From contig JASMFX010000139.1 in NCBI GenBank assembly GCA_030751555.1, forward strand, positions 1 to 8,439: a stretch of 8,439 nt of DNA. The letters are read 5' to 3'. Below are positions 1 to 5,795 of the stretch, in pieces. Within the stretch, counting starts at the first letter, position 1. Each line of letters starts with the position of its first letter. The position numbers were made by a program, and so were the translations under genes. The notes under the pieces are model-generated. The model made no database searches, was not told the origin of the DNA, and worked only from the letters and a program-made list of their open reading frames with translations. This stretch comes from Candidatus Woesearchaeota archaeon. Lineage in GTDB: Archaea; Nanoarchaeota; Nanoarchaeia; Woesearchaeales; CALCXY01.

Positions 1-2
1 AA

Positions 3-677
3 AATTATCCCTCTATGTATATTGACAATGGAGAATTTATTGGAGTAGCTGTTATTGGAGATGCAGCTAATGCAAATGATGTGGTTGCTGCTCAGGATAT
101 CCTTGGAGGGATGGGTGCAAATATTCCTGTTGGATCGGTAAAGCTTGCTTCAGAGATTAGTGATCCTTATGAGTATGATCTTATCTCTATTGGAGGTGCT
201 TGCGTAAATGCTGTGACCGCTGAAATGATGGGAAACCCTTCAGATTGCTTTGAAGGCCTGTATCCAGGATATGGCACAATAGGAATGAACAATGAGGGCA
301 ATGGCAAGACACAGATGGTTGTTATGGGTATGTCGGATGCTGATACAAGAAGGGCAGCTAATGTTTTAGCTAATTATGATAATTATTTTCTTGAAAATAA
401 CGATGTTTGTGTTTCTGAGGATCTTGGAAGCATTATTGTAGGTCCTTGTCCTGTTACTATCTCTACACAATCATGTGTTGATAGTGATGGTGGCCAGGTG
501 TTTGATATTCCTGGAGAGGTTGTCGTGACACATCAAAGCGGATCAATAGAGACTGTTGCTGATACTTGTTTATCTGCTTATAGTGTGAGAGAGATGTATT
601 GTGATGGTGATGAGATCGGGTCAGTTGTGCAGGAGAATTGCTTCTGTGTAGTTGGTGGTTGTATTACTTTAGGATGA
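3..677 (+). CDS. S-layer protein, C-terminal part (5' end outside window)
   Basis: The frame is open through the left edge, so this is the 3' end of a longer gene; the ATG at 15 is internal. Numbering from that Met, residues 1-133 match the archaeal S-layer outer domain: a beta-strand/helix opening (MYIDNGEFIGVAVIGD, then DVVAAQDIL), the signature DLISIGGACVNAVTAEMMGN near 55-74, and a DTRRAANVLANYDNY helix near 110-124. Residues 145-220 form a second domain with seven Cys (145, 154, 185, 196, 209, 211, 216) and a CVDSDGG motif, a Cys-rich tail I associate with secreted proteins of Woesearchaeota-like archaea. No C-terminal membrane anchor is visible. The protein should act outside the cell as the surface lattice or a related surface protein. 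The family assignment is from recognised motifs; the disulfides are inferred. Confidence 0.8.
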   Translation, partial: NYPSMYIDNGEFIGVAVIGDAANANDVVAAQDILGGMGANIPVGSVKLASEISDPYEYDLISIGGACVNAVTAEMMGNPSDCFEGLYPGYGTIGMNNEGNGKTQMVVMGMSDADTRRAANVLANYDNYFLENNDVCVSEDLGSIIVGPCPVTISTQSCVDSDGGQVFDIPGEVVVTHQSGSIETVADTCLSAYSVREMYCDGDEIGSVVQENCFCVVGGCITLG

Positions 678-686
678 ATAGAGTGA

Positions 687-713
687 TTATTTCTTTTTGG
701 TATATTTCTTTTC
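687..713 (+). terminator. T-rich archaeal terminator after the S-layer gene
   Basis: Directly after the stop codon the plus strand is T-rich, with runs TTTTT (694-698) and TTTCTTTT (705-712) and no stem-loop. Archaeal RNA polymerase terminates at oligo-T tracts, and the next gene has its own TATA box just downstream, so termination here is plausible. Confidence 0.5.
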
Positions 714-719
714 AATACC

Positions 720-728
720 TTTAAATAT
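720..728 (+). promoter_or_regulatory. TATA box of the enolase gene
   Basis: TTTAAATAT preceded by a purine/C BRE-like context (AATACC). Its centre lies about 37 nt before the ATG at 761, which predicts transcription starting near 750 and a leader of roughly 10 nt. That leader contains GAGGTG (751-756), a good Shine-Dalgarno match 4 nt before the ATG. Confidence 0.65.
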
Positions 729-760
729 CATAATTTCTTGGATAGTGTTTGAGGTGTTGC

Positions 761-2044
761 ATGAGCAAAATACAAGCCATTAGAGGGAGGCAAGTCTTAG
801 ATTCTAGGGGAAATCCTACTGTAGAGGCAGAAATAGTCACAAAACATGGTAGATTCACTGCTATTGTGCCCTCAGGAGCATCTACAGGGATTCATGAGGC
901 TTTAGAGCTGCGAGATAAGGGAAAAAGCTATGATGGCCAGGGAGTAGGCAAGGCAGTCCAGCATATTAACACTACAATCCATAAAAAATTGAGGGGAAAG
1001 TCCTGTTTGGAGCAGGAAGAGATGGATAATCTGATGTGCAGTATTGATGGCACTAGCAATAAGCGAAGGTTAGGTGCTAATGCTATGTTGGCTGTAAGTG
1101 TTGCTTTGTGCAAGGCAGGGGCAGCTGCTAGAGGGATTTCATTGTATCAATATGTAGGCAAAATCTATGGAGTTAAGCCCAATGTATTGCCAGTCCCGAT
1201 GTGCAATATTATTAATGGAGGCAAGCATGCTGGACAGAAGAATTCTATCCAAGAGCATATGCTGATTCCAGTTAGTGCTAAAAGATTTTCAGAAGGTCTT
1301 AGAATGGTTGTAGAAACCTATCATGAACTGAGAGCCATGCTCAAGAAAAAGTTGGGGAGTGATGGGGTTTTGATAGGTGATGAAGGTGGCTTTGCCCCAT
1401 CCAAATTAAAGAGGATGGAGGATCGCTTTGATATTATGCTTAAGGCTGTGAAAAAGGCAGGCTATGAAGGTAAGATGCAGATTGGGATTGATGCTGCTGC
1501 TTCGGAATTTTACTACAAGGATTATTATGTTCTGGAGGGAAAGAAATACAGCGCTGATAAACTTATCAAGCATTATGAAAAGCTTGCTAAGGATTTTCCT
1601 TTGGTGAGCCTAGAAGATGGGATGTCACAGGATGATTGGGGCCATTGGAAAACAATGAATGCTCATCTTGGCAAGAGCATGCAGCTTGTTGGAGATGATC
1701 TGTTTGTGACAAATAGTGATCGGATCAGAGAAGGAATTTTGGAAGGTGCTGCTAATGCTGTTCTTATTAAAGTAAATCAGATTGGAACTGTAACTGAGAC
1801 TTTGGAAGCTATGAAGCTTGGACATGAGGTTGGGTGGAGTAGCATAGTAAGCCATAGATCAGGCGAGACAGAGGATCATTTTATTGCAGATCTTGTTGTG
1901 GGAACCAATGATGGGCAATGTAAGTTTGGAGCTCCAGCCAGGTCTGATAGGAATGCAAAGTATAATCAGTTATTACGGATTGAAGAAGATCTTGGTTCTA
2001 AGGCAAAATATCCTGGCAAGAATTTTAGGACAGTTGGGTTGTAG
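761..2044 (+). CDS. eno: Enolase (2-phosphoglycerate dehydratase)
   Basis: This 427-aa protein has the usual family length and interconverts 2-phosphoglycerate and phosphoenolpyruvate in the cytosol, in glycolysis or gluconeogenesis. Every active-site element is present: the SGASTG loop at 38-43, NGGKHAGQ with H156, E165, the GDEGGFAP motif with E208, metal ligands D244, E285 and D312, catalytic K337, the HRSGETED loop starting at H365, and substrate-binding K388. A TTG 12 nt upstream would add MRCC, but the ATG at 761 is preferred because GAGGTG sits just before it and the homologous N-terminus begins MSKI. It is transcribed alone from its own promoter, after the S-layer terminator. Nothing suggests truncation or a lost residue. 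Pairing with the nearby glycogen synthase fits a carbohydrate-based metabolism. Confidence 0.98.
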   Translation: MSKIQAIRGRQVLDSRGNPTVEAEIVTKHGRFTAIVPSGASTGIHEALELRDKGKSYDGQGVGKAVQHINTTIHKKLRGKSCLEQEEMDNLMCSIDGTSNKRRLGANAMLAVSVALCKAGAAARGISLYQYVGKIYGVKPNVLPVPMCNIINGGKHAGQKNSIQEHMLIPVSAKRFSEGLRMVVETYHELRAMLKKKLGSDGVLIGDEGGFAPSKLKRMEDRFDIMLKAVKKAGYEGKMQIGIDAAASEFYYKDYYVLEGKKYSADKLIKHYEKLAKDFPLVSLEDGMSQDDWGHWKTMNAHLGKSMQLVGDDLFVTNSDRIREGILEGAANAVLIKVNQIGTVTETLEAMKLGHEVGWSSIVSHRSGETEDHFIADLVVGTNDGQCKFGAPARSDRNAKYNQLLRIEEDLGSKAKYPGKNFRTVGL

Positions 2045-2076
2045 AGAGATTATTTTTGGATTTCCGGATAATCTCT
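2045..2076 (+). terminator. 9-bp hairpin immediately after the enolase stop
   Basis: AGAGATTAT (2045-2053) and ATAATCTCT (2068-2076) form a perfect 9-bp stem with a 14-nt loop, starting on the base after the enolase stop codon. There is no T-run after it (the next bases are GAAAAAAAG), so it is not a bacterial-type terminator. It may mark or protect the mRNA 3' end. The stem is seen directly; the role is inferred. Confidence 0.45.
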
Positions 2077-2095
2077 GAAAAAAAGCAGTGTAAGC

Positions 2096-2106
2096 ATATT
2101 AATAAG
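2096..2106 (+). promoter_or_regulatory. Possible TATA box of the small two-gene cassette
   Basis: The AT-rich stretch CATATTAATAA is centred about 25 nt before the ATG at 2125, the spacing expected for a leaderless archaeal gene. There is no Shine-Dalgarno sequence before that ATG, which is consistent. The box is a weaker match than the others in this window. Confidence 0.35.
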
Positions 2107-2124
2107 TTCTTCTCATATTGATTA

Positions 2125-2337
2125 ATGAAATTTGACTTAACAGATCATGTAAAGGAAAAATTACAAAGAAGGAAAATCTTGAATGAAGAATTGATGGATG
2201 CATTACATTTTCCAGGAAAAATAACTAAACGACATGGAAAATATTTTTTCCAAAAAGATATTGGAAGAGGCAAAATAGAGGCTTGCTGTGAGAAAACAAC
2301 AAAACGTTTAAAAGTGCTTACAGTTTATTGGGTGTAA
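2125..2337 (+). CDS. DUF4258-like small protein, putative toxin partner
   Basis: This 70-aa protein has the shape of the DUF4258 family: an N-terminal His (H8) in a helix followed by RRKI, a central helix with a Pro (P30), then short beta-strands ending in the typical KVLTVYWV strand. DUF4258 proteins are compact and often compared with RelE/HigB-like folds; many sit beside small partner genes in toxin-antitoxin-like cassettes. Here the partner starts 2 nt after the stop and is DUF2283-like, so the pair is almost certainly one transcript. No catalytic residues are firmly established for the family, so toxin activity is inference from context. The start is the only ATG near the TATA-like box and is probably leaderless. 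Confidence 0.65.
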   Translation: MKFDLTDHVKEKLQRRKILNEELMDALHFPGKITKRHGKYFFQKDIGRGKIEACCEKTTKRLKVLTVYWV

Positions 2338-2339
2338 AA

Positions 2340-2555
2340 ATGGACATAAACTATGACAAAGATGCAGATGCAGTCTACATTGAATTTCGTAAGGGTAATT
2401 TTTCTAAAAATCGGAAAATAGATGACCTCACAATTATTGATCTAGATGAAGAAGGAAATCTTTTAGGGATTGAGATTTTGGATGCGAGCAAAAGGATTCC
2501 TAAGGAGTCCCTTACTAGTGTAAAGGTTAATGATTTGATAAAGGTAAAGAATTGA
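2340..2555 (+). CDS. DUF2283-like small protein, putative antitoxin partner
   Basis: This 71-aa protein matches DUF2283 along its length: MDINYDKDADAVYIEF at the start, a central IIDLDEEGNLLGIEIL segment, then LDASKRIP and a basic C-terminus. The family is widespread, small and of unproven function, and often lies next to DUF4258 genes. The ATG at 2340 is chosen over a TTG at 2328 because the family begins at the M-x-I/V-x-YD motif and because GGTG (2331-2334) gives a short Shine-Dalgarno match, 5 nt upstream. It follows the DUF4258-like gene by 2 nt and converges with the glycogen synthase gene 21 bp away. An antitoxin role is inferred from the pairing. Confidence 0.75.
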   Translation: MDINYDKDADAVYIEFRKGNFSKNRKIDDLTIIDLDEEGNLLGIEILDASKRIPKESLTSVKVNDLIKVKN

Positions 2556-2560
2556 TAATT

Positions 2561-2572
2561 AAAGGAAAAGAA
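2561..2572 (-). terminator. Pyrimidine tract terminating glycogen synthase
   Basis: On the minus strand the sequence after the glycogen synthase stop reads TTCTTTTCCTTT, a pyrimidine/oligo-T tract of the kind used for archaeal termination. The convergent plus-strand gene stops at 2555, so both transcripts must end in or near this 21-bp gap. Confidence 0.4.
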
Positions 2573-2576
2573 TCGC

Positions 2577-4364
2577 TTAAACATTCTTCAAAGCTAAATT
2601 ATGCGCCTGAATATAAAACTTAACAAAATACTTCCAGTCACACTTCTGAGCGATGTTTCTGGCAGTGATCTTGTTTTCAACTCGCTGTTGCTTTGTAAGA
2701 TTGGTAAAACTATAAAGTGTTCTTACAAGGTCTTTAGTTACACGCTGATCGTCCTTATTAAATCTGCTAAGAACATAGACTCCTGGTTGTTTACCCTGAT
2801 TGCAGTCCTTGCAGATGTATCTTCCGAATCCAGCTAGATCTGTTGTTATTGAACCAACTCCCAATGCGCCCGCCTCTAGAGGAGTATAGCCCCATGGTTC
2901 ATAATACGAAGGGAAAACTCCTAGATGAGATCCTATCATGCTTTCATAATACGATGTATCCATGAGGCCATCAGCCCCTGTAAGATAGATAGGATAATAG
3001 ATTACTTTTACTCTGTCTTCTTTTTTATTGACGAGTTCGTTTTTCTTTAGACTGCAAAGGATTTCATCTGTATCCTCATCGTGGAGATCATGTGTAGATA
3101 GGGGAGGGGGGCCTTCCTTTGCTAAACTCATAATTTTCTTTTTCATGTCAGCGCTCGTGACGTCATCCAATAGAGTGTGCTGGGTAAACTTTTTCTTAGA
3201 AAGAAGTGCATGGACAATATGGTTTTTTATGTCCTCGATCTCATCATCAATCTCATCCTTAATGTCTCTGTATTTTGTCTTTGCTTCCAATAGCTCTGGC
3301 TTAATGCCTCGTATGTTTCCAGGGACAAAGAAAAATATAACCACTGTTTTGTCTGACTGCTCTGACTTGAGTCTGCGATTAAGCTCTCCTAATGCATCGA
3401 TAAAGATGTCAATCCCTTTATCATGGAACTCATGCCTTCCTGCCAGGAAGTATATCAGTGTGTTATCAATATCAAAAGAGTAGTAGGGGAAAAAGTAATA
3501 GAGAATAAAATCCTTCATCTTGTTTTTGAAAAGCTTATGCCTGATCGATACCCCTTCAAAAGAGGGAAACTTGCTTATATCCAAACCGTTGGGAAGGATA
3601 ATGTCTGGCTTCTTTCCTAATAGGTGGGTGGCTTCTATTCCAGTGATCTCAGAGACTGTTGTGAAAGCACCTGCATTCTCAGCACATTTTTTCTCCATTA
3701 AAAACTTTGCCTGGATTCCATGATTGTAGGCTTCTTTTTGAGGATCTATGCTCTCTAGTTGAGAGTAGAGATTGATATTTTGTGATGCTAGAGTTCTGCC
3801 AAGCATGGTGGCGTGGGTTGTGAAAACTGTCCCTATTTTGGAATTGTTGTGTTTAAGATAGAGGAGTGCACCCCCGGCTAGCCATTCATGGCATTGAGCT
3901 ACTATCTTCTTTTGATGCCATGCCTGTTCTAGCTCATTCAATAGGATTCCTACTGCTCTTGCCCAGACATTTGGCTCTCCGAAGTCGCTGTAGGAAGTGC
4001 TTAAGGAATCAATCTGGAACCAATCCCAGAGTTCACCCTTGATGTTGTTTATATTTTTGGCAAAATTACTGAAATCAATAAGAATCGTGTTAGGATTACC
4101 CTCTGTAAGCCATGTCCCAAAGTGGCAGTCAATCCCTTGCTCTTTGAGTTTTTCAAATACCTTCTTAATATCCTCTGGAGGTACTTTCTCTTCAAAGACT
4201 CCGAAGGCTTTTTCAGGGAAATAAGGGCCAATACAAAAATAGCTGTCTAGCTTGTAGTAGTTCAGCATGGGACGTATTTTTGAAGTAACAACTGTGTAGA
4301 TACCACCAACTTTATTGCAGACTTCCCAGGAAATCTCAAAGAAGACATCTGCCTCTGCTTTCAT
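2577..4364 (-). CDS. Glycogen synthase, eukaryote-like GT3 family
   Basis: This protein transfers glucose, probably from UDP-glucose, to the non-reducing ends of an alpha-1,4-glucan. With 595 aa from the preferred start it shows the GT3 (GYS) pattern: NKVGGIY near residue 20, CHEWLAGG near 160, HATMLGR near 185, VSEIT near 240, LPNGLD near 260, AGRHEFHDKG near 310 carrying the Arg and Lys that bind the nucleotide sugar, PPLSTHDL near 422, and SYYEPWGYTPLE near 487-497, an E-x7-E motif (E489, E497). It is shorter than the roughly 700-aa yeast enzyme. The C-terminal helix keeps the DW motif but has few of the arginines that sense glucose-6-phosphate in eukaryotes. A longer reading from an ATG at 4385 adds seven residues, but it lies only 3 nt from the TATA box, so Met at 4364 is preferred. 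Confidence 0.9.
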   Translation of the reverse strand: MKAEADVFFEISWEVCNKVGGIYTVVTSKIRPMLNYYKLDSYFCIGPYFPEKAFGVFEEKVPPEDIKKVFEKLKEQGIDCHFGTWLTEGNPNTILIDFSNFAKNINNIKGELWDWFQIDSLSTSYSDFGEPNVWARAVGILLNELEQAWHQKKIVAQCHEWLAGGALLYLKHNNSKIGTVFTTHATMLGRTLASQNINLYSQLESIDPQKEAYNHGIQAKFLMEKKCAENAGAFTTVSEITGIEATHLLGKKPDIILPNGLDISKFPSFEGVSIRHKLFKNKMKDFILYYFFPYYSFDIDNTLIYFLAGRHEFHDKGIDIFIDALGELNRRLKSEQSDKTVVIFFFVPGNIRGIKPELLEAKTKYRDIKDEIDDEIEDIKNHIVHALLSKKKFTQHTLLDDVTSADMKKKIMSLAKEGPPPLSTHDLHDEDTDEILCSLKKNELVNKKEDRVKVIYYPIYLTGADGLMDTSYYESMIGSHLGVFPSYYEPWGYTPLEAGALGVGSITTDLAGFGRYICKDCNQGKQPGVYVLSRFNKDDQRVTKDLVRTLYSFTNLTKQQRVENKITARNIAQKCDWKYFVKFYIQAHNLALKNV

Positions 4365-4388
4365 GTTATGAAGAAAGAGGGGCATGGG

Positions 4389-4405
4389 TATTTAAAGGTT
4401 TTATA
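4389..4405 (-). promoter_or_regulatory. Double TATA box of glycogen synthase
   Basis: The minus strand carries two adjacent candidates: TATAAAA (4405-4399) and CCTTTAAATA (4398-4389). Their centres are about 38 and 28 nt before the ATG at 4364. The first gives a leader of about 12 nt, like enolase; the second gives an almost leaderless message. Either places the start site downstream of the ATG at 4385, supporting the shorter protein. Confidence 0.6.
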
Positions 4406-4430
4406 CCACTTTGGAATGGTTTATTTGGAT

Positions 4431-4472
4431 ATCAGTAATCAGTTATGAGTTTTGAGTTTACAGTTAAGAGTA
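4431..4472. repeat. Degenerate 7-bp tandem repeat, six units
   Basis: The units are ATCAGTA, ATCAGTT, ATGAGTT, TTGAGTT, TACAGTT and AAGAGTA, in register without gaps. AGT at positions 4-6 is invariant. The array lies between the divergent promoters of glycogen synthase and the HEPN-MNT operon. It contains no gene. It could be a sloppy short repeat or a set of binding sites; the sequence alone does not say which. Confidence 0.7.
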
Positions 4473-4506
4473 AGGATACAGGCTTGAATTTTCAATAACC
4501 GAAACA

Positions 4507-4514
4507 TTTATATA
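4507..4514 (+). promoter_or_regulatory. TATA box of the HEPN-MNT operon
   Basis: TTTATATA, centred about 42 nt before the ATG at 4553, predicts transcription from near 4536 and a leader of about 17 nt. The leader holds GAGGT (4542-4546), a Shine-Dalgarno match 6 nt before the ATG. Confidence 0.65.
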
Positions 4515-4552
4515 CAACTTATATTGTACATATATACAACTGAGGTTGAATT
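4509..4552 (+). promoter_or_regulatory. Operator-like tandem 22-bp direct repeat
   Basis: Two imperfect 22-bp units (4509-4530 and 4531-4552) match at 16 of 22 positions, each opening with an identical TATATACAACT. The first unit overlaps the TATA box, the second covers the predicted start site and ends exactly before the ATG. A repressor bound here would block both TBP and RNA polymerase. The winged helix of the downstream MNT protein is the obvious candidate; that link is inference. Confidence 0.5.
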
Positions 4553-5044
4553 ATGATTCCAAAAACAAAAGAAGGCTTAGAAAAGGCCTATGACAAATGC
4601 CAGAAGAGATATATCAAGATAGACAAAATCTCATACAAAGACTATTTTGAGGAGGCATTGTCAGACTTAGCAGCAGCTGACAAGGAAGATATTGATAAGT
4701 GGAAAATTGCCAAGGCTTATCAAGCGTTATTCCTACACTGCAATGGGCTTTTAGTAAAACATGCCGGATTTTACTCTAAAGACCATGGATGCGTACTCAT
4801 AGGCCTCATAGAACATAAAATCATATCAGAGGGCATACTAAAAAGAATCCATACAATTCTAGAGGAAAAAAAGAAAACAGAAGTCCCAATAAAAGAAGAT
4901 CTATTTAATGAAATAACCAGAATACGCATAGCAAGAAACAAATACCTCTATTTCCCAAAAACATTAAGAAAACTAAAAGCATCTCCAAAAGGCATCATCG
5001 AGGAGATCAGGGAGATAATCCAAATCTTAAGCGATGAAGAATGA
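4553..5044 (+). CDS. HEPN-domain protein, putative toxin of an MNT-HEPN pair
   Basis: This 163-aa, all-helical, charged protein looks like a HEPN domain. Residues about 30-42 form the first long helix, about 50-86 carry the family's paired-helix pattern (KAYQALFLHCNGLLVKHAG, then SKDHGCVLIGL), and residues 123-135 (RIRIARNKYLYFP) occupy the catalytic helix. HEPN toxins usually cut RNA with an R-x4-6-H motif; here the Arg-Asn is present (R128-N129) but Tyr (Y133) stands where His is expected. Activity may therefore be lost or altered. The start has a Shine-Dalgarno match and the stop overlaps the next gene's start in ATGA, so the two are translationally coupled. The partner is a winged-helix MNT nucleotidyltransferase. 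HEPN identity is by pattern, not by close similarity. Confidence 0.7.
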   Translation: MIPKTKEGLEKAYDKCQKRYIKIDKISYKDYFEEALSDLAAADKEDIDKWKIAKAYQALFLHCNGLLVKHAGFYSKDHGCVLIGLIEHKIISEGILKRIHTILEEKKKTEVPIKEDLFNEITRIRIARNKYLYFPKTLRKLKASPKGIIEEIREIIQILSDEE

Positions 5045-5643
5045 TAACTGAATTACTGCCTTTGACTGAGAACAAGCTTAAAATATTGAAGTTCATCTAT
5101 GAACAGAAAGAGACACACCTGCAAGAGATAGCCAGGAAGCTTTCAATCCACCCATACTCAGTCCAAAAGACACTCAAAACATTAAAGCCAGCATTAGAAC
5201 AGCAACAAGCAGGAAAAACAATTCTCCTTAAGATAAATACAACCTCACCAAAATCATCAGAGCTGATCTCTACTGTAGAATCATATAAGCAGCAAACACC
5301 AAACAAGACTACCAGATTACTTATTAAAAAGCTCCAAGAATTATATTCCGATAGCTCTAACATTCTTGCAATAATTTTATTCGGAAGTTATGCAAGAAGT
5401 GCTTCAACAGAATCATCAGATATTGACCTTCTTGTCATAGCAAAAAAGAAAGAGAAAGAAATAACAACAAAATGCACAAACCTTGAATCTCTCATAGGAA
5501 AAGAAATTAACCCCTCAATAATGAATGAGAAAGAGTTTACACAAGCCTTATCAATAAAAGAACCTACAATGAAAACTATTATTGAGCCTTCACAGCGAAT
5601 AATCATGGTAGGAATAGATTACTTTTTGAAGAAAACTGGCTAG
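5041..5643 (+). CDS. Winged-helix MNT nucleotidyltransferase, putative antitoxin
   Basis: This 200-aa protein has two parts. Residues about 8-65 form a winged helix-turn-helix (ILKFIYEQKETHLQEIARKLSIHPYSVQKTLKTL), and residues about 105-200 a minimal nucleotidyltransferase with LFGSYARS (G115-S116) and SSDIDLLV (D127, D129), a GS-x10-DxD motif. In characterised pairs, MntA-type antitoxins transfer AMP to a Tyr of the HEPN toxin and silence it. The third acidic residue of classic nucleotidyltransferases is not obvious; the matching strand reads EINPSIM. It overlaps the HEPN stop by 4 nt with no strong Shine-Dalgarno of its own. The DNA-binding domain suggests self-repression through the 22-bp repeats upstream; this is inferred. 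About 80 bp later come the two hairpins. Confidence 0.85.
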   Translation: MITELLPLTENKLKILKFIYEQKETHLQEIARKLSIHPYSVQKTLKTLKPALEQQQAGKTILLKINTTSPKSSELISTVESYKQQTPNKTTRLLIKKLQELYSDSSNILAIILFGSYARSASTESSDIDLLVIAKKKEKEITTKCTNLESLIGKEINPSIMNEKEFTQALSIKEPTMKTIIEPSQRIIMVGIDYFLKKTG

Positions 5644-5720
5644 GTAGATCATAGTCACTTAGAGAACAAGTACAGACCCATTACTACTTTACTTCAAATA
5701 AAGCAGAAAGCCGCACATGT

Positions 5721-5741
5721 CAGAACAGCGAAGCTGTTCTG
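5721..5741. repeat. Perfect 9-bp hairpin with GAA triloop
   Basis: CAGAACAGC (5721-5729) pairs perfectly with GCTGTTCTG (5733-5741) across the loop GAA. The centre GCGAAGC is known as an unusually stable mini-hairpin in single-stranded DNA. It lies outside any gene, between the MNT gene and the LamG gene. Confidence 0.85.
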
Positions 5742-5749
5742 AGCATAGT

Positions 5750-5770
5750 AAAATGGCTTTGCCATTTTTC
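5750..5770 (+). terminator. Perfect 8-bp hairpin with TTT triloop and T-tail
   Basis: AAAATGGC (5750-5757) pairs with GCCATTTT (5761-5768) across loop TTT, and another T follows. It lies 8 bp after the GAA hairpin. With its T-rich arm it may terminate the HEPN-MNT operon on the plus strand. It could equally be half of a dispersed palindromic element. Confidence 0.55.
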
Positions 5771-5795
5771 TACTTTAGTATGGGGATGGTTAGAT

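Larger units (their letters stand above)
5684..5777. repeat. 8-bp direct repeat flanking the twin hairpins
   Basis: CTACTTTA occurs at 5684-5691 and again at 5770-5777, bracketing a 78-bp segment that holds both hairpins. This could be a target-site duplication of a small palindromic element, but in AT-rich DNA a chance 8-bp match at this distance cannot be excluded. Confidence 0.3.

Noticed and set aside
749..760. TTG start for enolase adding MRCC
   Set aside because: The ATG at 761 has GAGGTG at the right distance and matches the family N-terminus; the TTG sits at or before the predicted transcription start.
3028..3483. 151-aa plus-strand reading frame inside glycogen synthase
   Set aside because: It is antisense to conserved glycogen synthase motifs and is Ser-rich low-complexity sequence typical of a reverse-strand shadow.
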